64,000 nucleotides of DNA from Siphonodentalium dalli. Lineage: Eukaryota > Mollusca > Scaphopoda > Gadilida > Siphonodentaliidae. Of this stretch, positions 33,300-45,920 are shown piece after piece (within the stretch, counting starts at the first letter, position 1; each line of letters begins with the position of its first letter). Location: contig CP136061.1 in the NCBI GenBank assembly GCA_032622095.1, forward strand, positions 231,324,944 through 231,388,943, in the 5' to 3' direction. The notes beneath the pieces were generated by a model, which was not told the origin of the DNA, ran no database searches, and was given only the letters and a program-made list of their open reading frames with translations. Position numbers and translations under genes: made by a program.

Positions 33300-34575
33300 T
33301 AGTTCTTACAATTTACCAGACATGCTAGGGTCAACAAGTGTACCGCTCAGCACAGGGACGTGGCTAGAGTGTCCCCGTCGGATGTTCATGGGCATATCAA
33401 AGATCATTCAAATCCGACTCATAACTGAGTGCTCCAAACATGTTACGGACGGATGGACAGAAGTTCACAGAACCCATTGATATGATATCCCAATACCAAA
33501 ATTAATGTCGTTTGCGGAGGATAAATATAGCTTTCGACAAAAATAGGAGATGAGATATTCGATCTTCAAATGTTGGTAATTTCCACCAAACGTGCATTTA
33601 GACCTCATCTGATTCAAGCAGTGGAAAATATGGTAGTCGGATGTCGACGCTTGCATTCTTAACAATTTACCACCGTCACTTGTGGGCTACTATCCACCGA
33701 AAACATTGTCCACCTCTAAACCAAACATCGATAATGTGTCCGAAAACATTGATGTGTTTATATGACACTGGGAAAATGAATGAGAAGAAATGGTTGGTTA
33801 TCCATTTGGCATGTAATTGACATCTACTGTTCACCATTGATCTTGCATGTGATTGTTAGTCTTTTGTGTGGTATTTGCTCTATCACTGTTTGACCCCAGA
33901 ACGTGCAATGATATATAGTATGGGGTTGCACAAAGAAGATGTACGCGAAGAGGTATCGTGTAGATGAGGTGGACCTATTCATCGGAGGTGGTAAGGCCAA
34001 ACAAACCAAAAAGTTGTCTGTTTCCGTTTTCTTGAGAAAAAAAATCCAGGTAGGATTTTTTTTTGTTTTGCATCTTTTTTTCTTCAAATCCTTCTATATA
34101 TAATGCACCATATTCTAAACACAAGATAAAGGTTGGTATTCTCAATACCTTTGTATCCAGTTGCTGAAGTTTCTGACAGAAAACTAGAATGTGTCAAGAT
34201 ATATATTAACGAACGCAAAAATGCTTATAAAATGCATCTCTTCCACAGCTAACTACACGATGTGGGGAAGTCTGTGGTTCCACCTGTATAGCGATGCTAC
34301 CTAAATTTGCATTTTAATAACATTCAATTATATCAAAAGAATCAACCATACATGCAGGCATAGACTAATTCGTATGCTGGCACCGTATGGTTTCTCTATA
34401 TCGAAAACATTCAAATGATTATGAGAAATGGTGATGCAATGATATTAAATACCATGTATTCAACATGCTCTGGTTTACTTTCGCATAAGAGGTTCCTTGA
34501 AATCTTAGTACATTACGGAGATAACCTGACGCGATAATGTTGATGGTCGAATGATGATGCTTTGCATTATAACAT
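33300..34575. other. Gene-free stretch
   Basis: No gene, RNA or repeat pair was recognised. A small poly-T/A tract lies at 34040-34082. Confidence 0.4.
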
Positions 34576-34578
34576 TTA

Positions 34579-34989
34579 TTAAAGGCCCAAGTAATTTAAG
34601 TTAACCGATTTTTTTGTATAGTGCCTTGATTAATAACAGTCTATGACATAAACTATGATTGAAATACTATAATTCATCACCATCGGAACGCCATGTGTCT
34701 CAGAAGGTGATAGAAAATAGCTGAAATCATAGAAAAATGTCCCCCCATCTCGCTCTCAGAATGCAACAGGATTCAGTTCAAACTAAGATATTTCCATTGG
34801 AAATAATCGACTGCAGAAACTTGAGCATAGAAAACACATCGGTACCTCAACAAAAACAACATGTTCACAGTTTATTACACCAGATAAATTGATAATACAA
34901 TGTTTTGGAGCTTCCTATTTCAAATGGTATATAATATGGCATATATTTTATATAATGTGATATGGGGGTTAAATTAAGTGGGCCTTTGT
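34579..34989. mobile_element. TTAA-type MITE family C (~410 bp)
   Basis: Starts TTAAAGGCCCAAGTAATTTA and ends with the near reverse complement 'taaattaagtgggccttt'. The interior matches 62850-63254 ('acatgttcacagtttatt', 'tttggagcttcct', 'aaatggtatataatatggca') and in part 48540-48655 ('aataacagtctatgacataa'). Noncoding. Confidence 0.75.
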
Positions 34990-35299
34990 ACGCAAAAGTA
35001 TTTCATTTTACATGTTTTACTTGTGTAACTTGCAACTGTCTAAATATTTGGAGTATTGCAATACATATTCTATTCTACAGGAGGTATATTGAAGGCAAAT
35101 GTCAATAGCACCATTAATTACATGTGGAACTACAGAAAGTTTACTTCTCACATCGTTAGCTTTGGTAAAGATACGTCACATCCAGTATGTGAACGTACAC
35201 TACAGAACTGCAGATCGTCCTCAATTTGACGATGTAATTTCTCACTTTTCTCCTTCTCACTCCGGTGAACTAATGGGTCGACAGATATACGAAGTATTA

Positions 35300-35712
35300 A
35301 CACACATAATTGATAGTTGTGTAGTTGCAGAAGCCATAGGATTTATTCAGCTTCACGATATATATACGGTCCGCACTTATTATCTTGTACTGAACCCCGG
35401 TAACTTCCAAACGTGCGGCGATCGGGCATTTTCGGTTGCTGGGCCATTTCTTCGGAACCAACTATACCCACTGTTCTCAAAACTGCGCTATATATTTCTG
35501 AATTTAAATTGGCCCTCAAGACCCATATTTTCCAAATTGCAATTTGCAATGCACCGCATGCACGGTTTGATGAAACCATGGTGTCTCAATTTATGTAATG
35601 CATGTATATGTGTATATTTTACTTATGAAGCCAGAGAGAAGTCCGACGGGTTCGTAGCTCAAACCCGCATTATTATTATTATTAATATTATTATTATTAT
35701 TAGTTTCTACAT
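35300..35712 (+). pseudogene. LINE 3' fragment (CR1/L2-like C-terminus) with (ATT)n tail
   Basis: The frame around 35395 reads NFQTCGDRAFSVAGPFLRNQ, then after a frame change ALYISEFKLALKTHIFQIA. This corresponds to the common LINE C-terminal pattern 'Y/CGDRAFSVAGPxLWNxLP...FKxxLKTHLF'. It ends in an ATT microsatellite (35667-35702), as expected for the 3' end of CR1/L2-like elements. At least one frameshift; inactive. The upstream frame to 35099 may belong to the same element. Confidence 0.7.
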
Positions 35713-35955
35713 TATTTCTCTCACATGTCACCATATCTGGAAAAGACTAACACGGAATTAACGCTCTTAAGCTTGGTCGTTTCCCCATGATGTACATCGA
35801 ATGGCAGTGCGACACCAGTGTAAAAAAAAAGTCACACGAAGCACGTAATGGAAATCAGCCAAGAGCTTTATTCTCTTATCAAGTGATACATGATATTGAG
35901 ATAATCATTGCGACTATTCATAAATTATATAGGCCTCGACTGGGAAAATGTTATT

Positions 35956-36380
35956 TTAACCCTTTTATGGCGCAACACTAAAGACCCTGGGCCAATGCAT
36001 TCTCTTATATATGCGAGTCGATCATAGGTCGCCTCGCATATATAAGAGAATGCATTGGCCTAACAACTTTTTATAAAATTTTCTTACATTCTTTTACATT
36101 TCTTACATTTTTTTGTTGTTCTTATATTCTTTAACAATTTTATCATTGTGTCTTACATTCTTTAACAATTTTATCATTTATTATAATTCATTCATAATTT
36201 TTTTTATCATTTTTACTTACATTTTTTAACAATTATAAAAAAAAAATATATAAAAATTGTTAGGCCAATGCATTCTCTTATATATGCGAAGCGACCTATG
36301 ATCGACTCGCATATATAAGAGAATGCATTGGCACAGGGTTTTCGCAAAAAATCAGGAAGCTCCCGTCATGAAAGGGTTAA
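35956..36380 (+). mobile_element. TTAA hairpin MITE family II (425 bp)
   Basis: Begins TTAACCCTTTTATGGCG and ends GCTCCCGTCATGAAAGGGTT plus AA. Two full hairpins ('ccaatgcattctcttatata' / 'tatataagagaatgcattgg') at 35991-36060 and 36263-36332 lie in mutually inverted arrangement, separated by an AT-rich spacer with repeated 'cttacattctttaacaattt' blocks. Confidence 0.85.
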
Positions 36381-36545
36381 CGATTAGAATGTATATCAGA
36401 TTTATGGAGGCAAGGTGGACTCAGTGTGGGTTGAAAGAGTCGTGATCGCTGGGTATGTAATTTATTAGTCTAATCTGAACTAAGTGCACGACGAACATTT
36501 TCCCTTTTGCCGCACATCAATCTCAGGGACGTTCCCCCCGCAACT

Positions 36546-36945
36546 TTAACCCTTTACCCAACAGAGGGCCATGTGCCAATGCATTCTCTTATATATGCGA
36601 GTCGACCATAGGTCGCCTCGCATATATAAGAGAATGCATTGGCTTAACACATTAAAAATTACAAAATTGCTAAAGAATGTAAGAAAAAATGGTAAAAAGT
36701 GTTAAAAAAAGATTTATTTTTAGGCCAATGCATTCTCTTATATATGCGAGGCGACCTATGGTCGACTCGCATATATAAGAGAATGCATTGGCACAGGGCA
36801 TAACTGTAACTATCACAATGTGGTCAAGGAGCCGATTCCAATGATATCCATATTTGCATGGTTCTATTGAGACAGACCGAAGATATTTTAGGCTGTTGAA
36901 GCTTTATTTGGCCGGTTTTGGCCGGTTTGTTGGGTAAAGGGTTAA
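36546..36945 (+). mobile_element. TTAA hairpin MITE family I, copy B (400 bp)
   Basis: Same length and almost the same sequence as copies A and C. Intact TTAACCCTTTACCCAACA and TGTTGGGTAAAGGGTTAA ends. It lies only 165 bp from the family II element before it. Confidence 0.92.
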
Positions 36946-36949
36946 TAAA

Positions 36950-37080
36950 GATAAAATCAACAATTGGAAATGTCATGCCTGACAAAAAATGTATTTGAAC
37001 TTTCGAACAAATAATGGGCTCAAATTGTTCAGATAGTTTGATTTTTCAACCGGTATTTAGTAAGAATTTATACAGCCGAC
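36950..37080. repeat. Dispersed repeat R-B, fragment
   Basis: 'caattggaaatgtcatgcctgac', 'cgaacaaataatgggctcaaattgttc' and 'ttttcaaccggtatttagtaagaat' parallel the copies at 4470-4590 and 39560-39660. Confidence 0.45.
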
Positions 37081-37665
37081 CTTCACCCACGGGACTAAGG
37101 CTACGTTCACACACCTCGACAAATTGCACGCCAAATTTCCACACGATTCGTCAAATTAAAGCCAATTCCTGCACATATGAATGATATATCTTGAATTCTT
37201 AATGTATATTATTTTAGCATTAGAACATATGATTTTAGATACTAAACACAAATAACGATTACACAGTTGACCCTTAAAAATAGTTTTATATTGTATGTCT
37301 GAAATCTCTAAAATTCCATGAGCGCATATATATTTCCAGGCTTCGAAACTGTCCAATATATAATAGACGGCAATGACTGAAAATAATACTCGTAGTTTAT
37401 ACTCCATATTTAGCAAATCTTTGACATGTAAGTCAAATGCTACGTATTCCCCTGACAAGGTATCCCGGTTCGTGAACGTGGCCTCAGTCGGGATTGTATG
37501 TAAGTTACGTATGAAAGCTGGTATGTCTGTAGAGAGCGCAAGACAGAGCGATAGGCGTGTGTCTGCATATTAATGCATTATTTAGGTGTAACTTGTATTA
37601 GCTATGTATACGTATGTTCAAATATTATTCAATAAAAATATAAAAACAAAAAAACAAAATTTTTA
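37081..37665. other. Gene-free stretch
   Basis: No supported coding frame. A 100-codon minus-strand frame at 37156-37458 has no recognisable features. Confidence 0.35.
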
Positions 37666-37669
37666 TTTG

Positions 37670-37870
37670 TTTTCGGTCAATTTTAGACTGAAATGTCCAT
37701 CCCAGGGCATCGAGGGTATCAGGATGAACAATTCCTACAGTTGGAAAAGTTGAGGCAAAATTCAAACCAAAGGCAGTTTCAATAGAATTCCGGACTTGGG
37801 GAAATTGGGTCATGGTTTCAGTTGGAAATTATAAGCCCCCCCCCCCCCTCGCCCACAACACAAACCATGT
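37670..37870 (-). repeat. Dispersed repeat R-B, fragment with C12 run
   Basis: 'ttttcggtcaattttagactgaaatgtccat' and 'cagttggaaa' match the R-B family. A run of 12 C ends the copy at 37837-37848. Confidence 0.5.
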
Positions 37871-38419
37871 AGACTGCCCTCTACGTGACACATGTACTAT
37901 AAATATAAGGCCAAATTATGTGGTGTTACCGTATTTGACTTGAACATCTTGCCAACGAAAGTACTGAGACGAAAATGTTCATATATACATGCATGCATAT
38001 ATATGCTACTTCAACTCACCACTGCTCGTGCTTCACGTTTGTTTGCCCCAATCTCGGCTTATCGAATATCTCTAGCAAATCGTGTAATCGTATGATTTAC
38101 TATCTCTCGTCCGAGGCAATAAACTCAATCAAATTCCGTTTAAAGTAGATAATTCTAATTCAGTATTGGGTGTGATATCTAATTTTCAAAAGCGAAACAA
38201 ACTGCGACTTCCGATGACTCTACATAACTAAATATTTGCTTACAGATGTTCGAAATCTCTATTAACCACGACTCTTCTCGTGGTGAGTGTAGTCTGGAAA
38301 AAAAATATATAGAAACAAATAGACATGTAGACTATAATGATCTATAACGTTACTTCTATATAACTATAAATAGTAGCACTGTCAATGTTTTACTTTGTGA
38401 CAACTAACAATAGGTTGTA

Positions 38420-38962
38420 TTTCCAGTCTGTCTTCCCCGTTGTATTTCTTCTGATAATAACATCATAATCAGTAACCATGTACTTGCTATAGAAAAGGGG
38501 CGTCATTTACAGCCCCCAGTAAAATTAGAAAATAGAAAGTGTGTGTTTTGCTGCGATGATGTCGTAGAAGATGAAATACATTTCCTTATGGAATGCACTG
38601 CATATTCACAACTACGAAGAGAGCTTCTCGAATCAATGGTTAACCATAATCCAAATTTTCAACGCATTAACGCCAACGATCAATTTACTACTATATTGAC
38701 AAATGACTGTCCCACTCTAACACGAATAATATGTAAACTGATCCGTCGCTTCTTCGATACTCGTGCTGAGCAAATAACAGTTAGGAAACCATAAATATGA
38801 TACATGATCCTGAGACTCCTTGTACATCTTAGCATATTATGTAATTTTGTTCTTGTATATTTTATTATCACATGTTTTGTATACTATTATCCATTGTATT
38901 AGCAAACTGTCCTCGTGTGGATGTTTTTTGCCAATAAATCATTATCTATCTATCTATCTAAT
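38420..38962 (+). pseudogene. LINE 3' end: C-terminal zinc motif, AATAAA and (TATC)n tail
   Basis: An open frame runs from about 38435 through NNIIISNHVLAIEKGRHL and KCVFCC...EDEIHFLMEC to RRFFDTRAEQITVRKP and TAA (38791-38793). The CxxC-H-C pattern is the LINE C-terminal motif. It is followed by 'gccaataaatcatt' and a TATC repeat at 38943-38962, typical of a LINE 3' terminus. The RT domain is absent, so it is strongly 5' truncated. The intact short frame suggests a fairly young copy. Confidence 0.75.
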
Positions 38963-38965
38963 GCG

Positions 38966-39122
38966 ATCTGGCCGTCTGATTCTGGAAAACAATCCAGTCG
39001 GTAGTTCAGTTTCCTCCCTTCCATTATACTTTAGCCAGCCCGAAGATTTAAAGCCACTTGGCAGTTTGCGCTCCAAAATACACCTAATAATACTTGGTTT
39101 AGATTTGTTCCTGGTATCAATA
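38966..39122 (-). repeat. Dispersed repeat R-A, copy 3, left part
   Basis: 'gatctggccgtctgat' and 'tttgcgctccaaaatacacctaataa' match 5875-5950. The remaining part of the same copy resumes at 41056, after a 1.9 kb insertion. Confidence 0.65.
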
Positions 39123-41055
39123 CAGGGGTCAATACTATGAAGCGTTTTCTTTGTAAGAATCTACAATTGCTTGCAAGAAATAACAATTTATCATTCCGCT
39201 AATACTATGAACCTACGATTACAAACACAAATCACAAATAGTACGTGTTCTTTGTATTTACAAATATCTCCCAATCACAAAGAATGTTCGAGTACTATGA
39301 AAGTTAATTGAAAGTTATAACGTTAAGGAACGTGATTAGAAGGTCTTCGTATTGTGTGTCCAACATAATTTTTCAGTTTTCGCACCCTTAACCCGGATAA
39401 TATACCTATCTATGATACGCAGGGACGTGGCGACAAGGGTTTCGATTCACCCCCTTGTGAAAATGTTTTGCCATCTGGAAATCTCAAGTACAACCCACAG
39501 GGACGTCGCGACAAGGGGGTTGGGTTATGTTTCTCGCCCCAAACATTTTATCAACACGTTCAACAGTTGGAAATTTGATACCTGAAACAACTTGAATTAG
39601 AAATTTTACAACAACAATAGGTTGAACTTGTTCTCTTATTTTGTTTTCCCAACAATTTATTAGAGGGTATGTGTTTGTTTTAGACCAACATTTGCATATT
39701 TACCTCCTTTGGTCAAAAGTTTGGATTGAAATGGCCTATATTTAGAAATTGTCAAACCTTAGGGGGTGTCAGCTTGGATGTGAGGTAGCAGTATGTGTTC
39801 CTTGTAACTACTAAAATTACCCAATTTATTGAAAGTTACAACGTTAAGGAACTTGTCTAGAAGGTATATATAGGGTGTCAAACATAAATTGTCGATGTTC
39901 ACACCCTTAAACCGGACCATATAACCATCTGATTCGCTGGGATGTAGCGCCCCCCCCCCCCTTATGAAAATGTTTTATCAATGGAAATCTCATAACCAGG
40001 GACATGACGATAGTGGTCTTGGGAACACGATGCCTGGCACATTACAGCTGTTCAGAATAGGAAGGGGCGAGTCGCCGCCAAATCGTATGAGTCACAACGT
40101 CTCTGACAAACGTTGGTGCACGATTGATATAAATAGTGAGTGATATTATAAGATATCGGAGTAGTTTGAAATTATAAAATGACCACCCCTCCTATAACCG
40201 AGAGCCTTAGCACGTCCCTGCTCCGATACTGTGGTGGGCACCCCCTGATAAAATGGAGCCACGTTCCTGCCTCGATGTGTTATGATAAGAGTAGCGGATC
40301 AGTTTGAAATCATAGGATGGGCACAATATATATAATGTTATACCATCAAAATAACATTTTGTTTTCACAAACTTAATGGTTGTAATTTGTGAAAACAATG
40401 ATACCAAATTGGTTGTAGTACTCGATATTACACTGACTTGTACTTACATACACACTCTACAAACGAACAGTTTATTAGTTAACTTTGCGCAGACAAGTGG
40501 TCATCAACTTATCAATCCGTGTACCGATTGGATAGCTCTGATAAGCGATCACCTCTCAACTTATGATTGGTTAATTCTTTTGTAACTTTGGCTTGCCGTG
40601 ATTCAATATATTGTGAATCACTCACAGGTAACGGTTTGCCCGCAAGCAATCTACAATAATCAGCAGTAGATCTTTGTGAAATTTGCGAAATTTTGTTAGC
40701 TCATCGTTTCATAGTACCGACGATATCACTAATCACACAATAATAGCACGCATTGTAACTTTCCCATAGAAATTGTTGTCCGTTATTTTAGCTCTATATA
40801 CATGTCCGTCTAATTTGAACTGGTATTCAGATAACACTGATAACGGGTGAATGGGAGCAGAGTGGTGAGTTAATTTTTTCTACGTTTTAGGGGTTTCACC
40901 CCTTGCCCAGTCTAAGGTATATATTATACAATAATACGGCTAAATTTTCCCTGTACTATGAAACCAATGTGATAGTTAACACAAATTTGTAATTACAAAT
41001 TAATAAATACTATTTGTATTTACAGTTATAAAATTGTTCATAGTATTGAGCCCTG
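39123..41055. mobile_element. CAGGG-ended DNA element inserted in repeat R-A (1.9 kb)
   Basis: Ends read CAGGGGTCAATACTATGAA on the left and the reverse complement of CAGGGCTCAATACTATGAA on the right (one difference in 19). Subterminal copies of ACTATGAA/TTCATAGT occur near 39204, 39294, 40710 and 40957, like transposase-binding repeats. The CAGGG start resembles hAT ends, but no 8 bp target duplication could be found. The interior holds an R-B copy (39420-39790), a C12 run and no transposase frame. Confidence 0.7.
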
Positions 41056-41350
41056 GTCGATAAATACTTGAACTACATGTCTACGAACATTATATTTAAC
41101 AGAAAGAGACATTGCAGTCATAAAAATACAATTTGAACACGATGTTGGGTGCCAAACAAAAACAGCTAGTTGCCGTTGCGGCATGCAACAGAAAAGCACG
41201 TTCCTTGTTATAAATATTCTATTCCTAATATAGTTGAAATAAAGAGCGCGTGTTTCACTTCTGTATGAGAAATTGAAAAGCTGGGAAATTGCTGTGACCA
41301 TGGAAAGAATTTTTCAGAGCATATGAAGCCGGTATATCAATATTTCCAAA
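41056..41350 (-). repeat. Dispersed repeat R-A, copy 3, right part
   Basis: 'ggtcgataaatacttgaac' matches 5990-6010, and the rest matches the reverse complement of 16340-16510 ('gaaatattgatataccggct', 'gaagtgaaacacgcgctctt'). Confidence 0.7.
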
Positions 41351-42700
41351 TTTTAGGGCTATTTTGTTTACAAAATGTGTAATTACTAAACCGGAACAAA
41401 TACTCCAGACTATATATATTTTACTCTAGCTATACCGGTATGTTTTGGTTTGACAAAACTATAGTGACCTTTGAACTTCCCATAATTCTCTTCGATAGTG
41501 ATCTTTTGAACTTCCCATAATTCTCTTCGATAGCCCATAATACTAACGTCTGGTATAAAAGCTTTTCGCGCCCATTTGTATTTACTCGAATTCGAATCTC
41601 TCGACATACCACTTCGATCATTTTTACTCGACAAATTCTTCGACATATTACTCAGAATAATTTAAAGTATGGGTGAAGAACGGAACAAACGTTCAGATCC
41701 AATCGACTATAAGAAGCTCAGCGAGACATAATTTGGAATCTGGATTGAGCCATGTCGTGAGGTGAAGAGATATCTTAACTTTTACATGAAGAAACCTCAA
41801 TCGGGAAGCGGGAATTTCTTGTACTCAGTCGCGTCATGTTCACTCTGAGCTCGCCGAGTAATTCAATAAGTATTTCCCCAAGCCAAATATTGTATACATT
41901 GAGCCGAATGAGGTGTTATGAGTCCACCAAGGACATCGAATACGTCCATCTAAAATTATGCAAAATTCTACTCAAATTTTACCAGAGTTACTATATATAT
42001 AGAGAGATACGACACTCAGCGCTGAACGTATATAATTACCTCCCATGATGCATGAGAGGGTCGAAGCACTGGGTCTTTTAATGAAATTGCATTGGAAACC
42101 TCTACCTACATTATATAAAACGATGATTAAGTTTCAATTAACAGCATGAATGAAATCATTTCACTTTTATAAAATTGAGGAAACATAGCACTGTGTTCTT
42201 ATCAGTTCAGATAATTAAAAATGTGTGTGGCTCTGGTGAATAATGCTGATAATATAAGACTTATGACCGGAATTGGTGGAAAATATGTGTGGGTTGTAAA
42301 TCCATGGCCAGAATTTGTGGGGTACATAATGTATATAAAGGCTGATTATAGAATATAATCTACACTCGGTACCTGTGTAGAAAGTAAGATTCCAAATAGA
42401 TACCGAAGCGAACACCGCGTTCCTGGAAAAAGCACACAAAAAGTCCAAAAGAAATTCCACAGCTATCAATTGTGCCAATGCCAGATGGAAGAATGACAAG
42501 CAAGATGTTATTTATTTGATAGTTCACAATTTTATAGATAATTTACACAACAACTATAAAATTGATTATGCAAGAACTAATTTTAAAATTCCAAGTTTTA
42601 CCTAATATAGCATTTTTTGCCATATGTAGCAATATAATCGGAGAAATATTTCAATGTACACATGTACATAGCCCATTATAATTTACATATACACAAATTA
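41351..42700. other. Gene-free stretch with a short tandem duplication
   Basis: 41470-41535 holds two copies of 'tttgaacttcccataattct' plus 'cttcgatag'. The overlapping minus-strand frame owes its length to this. Nothing else is recognised. Confidence 0.4.
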
Positions 42701-42757
42701 GTTGTATTATATATACTGGTGTGTGTGTATAAATGAAGAGGTTTACTATATTTAAAA

Positions 42758-43500
42758 ATGGAGAAAATGAGACCAATTGGAAACAAGAAGGAGCTACACT
42801 TCCTAAATGGATGGAGAGTTTCCATCGCTTGTCTGTTGGAACGTTGGAAGCAACTATCTGAAAAAGAACTTAATACCTCCTTACTAACAGACTAAATCAG
42901 GATTGTCTAGAGAACCTGTTCTCGTGTATCAGATCTTCAGGTGGATTTCGGGACAATCCAGAGGCTGACCACTTCGCCAATTCATTCAGGAAATGCTTTG
43001 TCACTGCAGCACTAAAACCGCAAAAAACATCAAATTGCATCGATGATGCTGAAAAGATTTTAGTTACGATCGGAAGTATCTGTACCAAACAATCAAGCCA
43101 ACCAAATTATTTGGATATTCAAGTACCCCAAGACACTCCAGCACAAATTATCACAGGATTCAGTGATATTGTGACATTATTGTCGATATCTAATGCATTA
43201 ATGTACATTGTGGGATACTGCATCTTTAAAGCAACTGAAAACCACACAAGCTGCAATTGTGTAGATAATTTAATTGTGAAAAAAAGCAATCAGATTATGA
43301 CAGAAAAAAAAAGTTCACTTCTCTGAAACACATTAATCAACCCGGAGGAGAATATGGGGGACTCAAATTCCCGACTGACGAAACCTTCATGAAATTCACT
43401 CTCCTTGAAGAATATTTGTCACCCTCTTTCCAAATGTAATGTACCTTGGCAAGATACATGCAAGACTGAGAGCATCCGTGCGTGGTACCAGTGAAAATCA
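42758..43500 (+). pseudogene. P-element / THAP9-like transposase relic (C-terminal part)
   Basis: Three consecutive blocks in order. The first (from 42758) gives NKKELHFLNGWRVSIACLLE. After a frame change near 42870, the second gives LLTNRLNQDCLENLFSCIRS, then GGFRDNPEADHFANSFRKCF, and stays open to TGA at 43324-43326. A third gives GGEYGGLKFPTDETFMKFTL up to ~43440. The RLNQDCLENxFSxIRxxGGFxxNP signature and the later GGE.GGL..P block are characteristic of P-superfamily (THAP9-type) transposases. Neither a THAP zinc finger nor the N-terminal catalytic region is visible. At least one frameshift and stops; inactive. Confidence 0.75.
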
Positions 43501-44554
43501 CGGATCTATTTATCATTCTAAACAGACTAACACAACACTAAACAGAAAACAACGATTCGCAAGGATAGAAAGTTACTAAGAATTAGTCATCTGAAGATAC
43601 ATGTAAGAATCAATTTTCTCATCTCCACTAGCATGAGCGTGTATGTGATTTTTTTGTCTGTGAAACACTGGACAAACATAACAGATTATGTGATAAAACA
43701 TTGTTTATGCCCTATTAGTTTTCTATTGCCAGCCATCTCTTCTGGCATAGAGACCCCATAAGAAGCCCATGCTAAGAGTGCAAATCAATTACATAGAGCT
43801 GTATGGGAGTGTCGTATCTCTCTATATAGAAACTCTGATTTTACTCTTTGCAGGACTAAATCCACTGGCACAACATACATACCACATCCCTCATCTGATC
43901 GTCACCAAACTTCCTATGGATCTTGGGGTGACCTCCAAATGGGAAACATCGCTTTTTCATGGAATTCGTTAAAACAAAATTCAGCCGATACGTCGTGTCT
44001 GCATTGATTGCATTTGCATATCACTTAGAAACATATATCATTCAAGCGGATGGGTAGGGTGCTTGTGGGATTTCCTAAAGTTTCAACAGGACGGTGTGTA
44101 CCTGGTGCATGACCTATATACGCATGCTGAGTCTCTGCGGTAGACAGCACTATGGGAAATTTGGGGTCCGGGATATGAGCAGGAATCCTAAATATGCAAT
44201 TATACAATTCATTCACAACAAGCTGCTATCCCCTCATTACATTGCTCAGTGATTTCTTTATTGTCCAGATTAATTGGCGTTATTTACGGTTTGCGTTTCG
44301 ATGCAGCTATTTTATCAAACTGGTGCTAGATCGAGTTAACATATGATATTTATTAAGTAGAAATCCCAATTGTGCCATAATTCTTGGTATTTAGATGATT
44401 GGATAAAGAGATTTGTTAACCGCCGCCTAAACGTTATCATCAGACTGTCTATGAGTAAGAATAAAATGTTATAGCTCTCTTTATAACAGTGCAGTTCTCG
44501 CAATTTTCTCGCGCAGTAGCAGAGTTTTGCGAGGCTTATCAATCGTCTTTAACC
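43501..44554. other. Gene-free stretch, possibly the 3' flank of the P-like element
   Basis: No terminal inverted repeat pairing with sequence upstream of 42758 was found by eye. Short open frames have no recognisable domain. Confidence 0.35.
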
Positions 44555-44790
44555 CTTTCTATATATACTAAATGGACCCTCCTACTCATCAATAAAAGTA
44601 TACATTTGAATTGTTTATTATTCATCTGGGGGGGGGGGGGGGTCAGGAAAAAGTAAGCAGACGACAGATAACACAAGTATACAGAAAGAATTATAATTAT
44701 TGGAGGGAAATGTTCAGATTAACTTATTATCTGAATATTTCCTAAAGGAACTACTCGTCAATGAGTAATTAGTAAGGAAATTGTTAACCA
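44555..44790 (+). repeat. Dispersed repeat, partner of 13500-13705, with G15 run
   Basis: Same order of blocks as at 13500, with a G homopolymer at 44628-44642 inserted after 'attattcatct'. It ends in 'ggaactactcgtcaatgagt'. Confidence 0.55.
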
Positions 44791-45129
44791 AGCTGCATGC
44801 ACAGAGGACAACCTGGAAGCAACTGGCACAGAACAACTCAGGTATTATGTTGTTAGCTAAATTGAGAACCTGGTCCTCCGCTTCTGTGGGTCACTAATCC
44901 AAACTCAAATGAATATAGAACTGTTGATGCGACCACATTAATGCTTCAATGTTTTCCACGGCGAGACGCATGTGACATGAACGATGGGGACCGTTCCGTA
45001 ATCAGCTACATGTCAATTTGGCACAAACTAACATGTGCAACTGTATTTGGATTAGCATTTCGTCGATTACTTTAATTAATTCCCCGTTTATCGAGCTTTG
45101 ATTTGAATGGGTAGATGTGAATGGGTAGA

Positions 45130-45920
45130 TAGGCTTTCAGTGTAAAACCAAACTTAGATTCCAACTTGATTCTGACCTGTGCCTTCTCAAAAACCTACTA
45201 AATTCCATCGAATTTCGAGATATATTATTGTAGATCTTATCAAAGCAACCAGCAATTTTGAATTCTGAGTCGAAAAGGGGTCATTACTCCATCACAGTTC
45301 ACCGGATGATGACCATTTTCGAACTTGACATGCGGCTTCTCAAAAGTGAATCATACAACAAATGTCATTCTGTCGAATATTGCTCAAGTTATCATCCAGA
45401 CAACCTAACAGTTGTGATTTAGAATTATCATAAAAGGTCGCTGACCCCACTTCCCCAGAAAGGGTGGCATTCTTTTGATATTGCTCAAGTTATTATTAAG
45501 ACAACACAAAAATGATGATTTCTAAGTTGAATAAAGGCGCAAAACTCCGTCATAAATCATTGGACTATCGTCAAATTAGAACTTGACTTGAAAATTCTCA
45601 AATGTGACGCATATTATCATATTCCAATTGTCAAGCAAATATATTGAATATGGTTCAAGTAAAATACCGGAAAGCCAAATGATTATTATTTCTAAGTCCA
45701 GATTAAAATGGGCATAGCTCCGTCAAAATGATCAGACCGTGACCAATTTCGAATTTGAACTGTGTTTTCTCAAAGGTGAACGACACTACCAAAATTATTG
45801 GACCGTGGCCGTGAATTGGAACTTGATCAGCGCATTCTCAAATGGCATGTACATACCAAATCCCATGGACATATTATAGTAATGTAGATGCAGTCAGTCG
45901 TGATCCGGACAACCCGGCCG
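45130..45920 (+). repeat. Degenerate tandem repeat, ~155-190 bp unit, about five units
   Basis: Recurring blocks are 'gaacttgacntg...ttctcaaa.gtga', 'gaatattgctcaagttat', 'ccagacaacc' and 'catagctccgtcaaaatgat'. Units are heavily diverged. Frames are broken throughout. Confidence 0.65.

Noticed and set aside
35099-35300. Upstream part of a 220-codon frame as a host gene
   Set aside because: It runs into a LINE C-terminal remnant and an (ATT)n tail; the upstream part is most likely the same degraded element.
41410-41646. 78-codon minus-strand frame
   Set aside because: Built on a ~30 bp local tandem duplication; no other support.
42215-42499. 94-codon minus-strand frame upstream of the P-like relic
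   Set aside because: Hydrophobic but without any recognisable domain; lies in AT-rich sequence next to a transposon relic.
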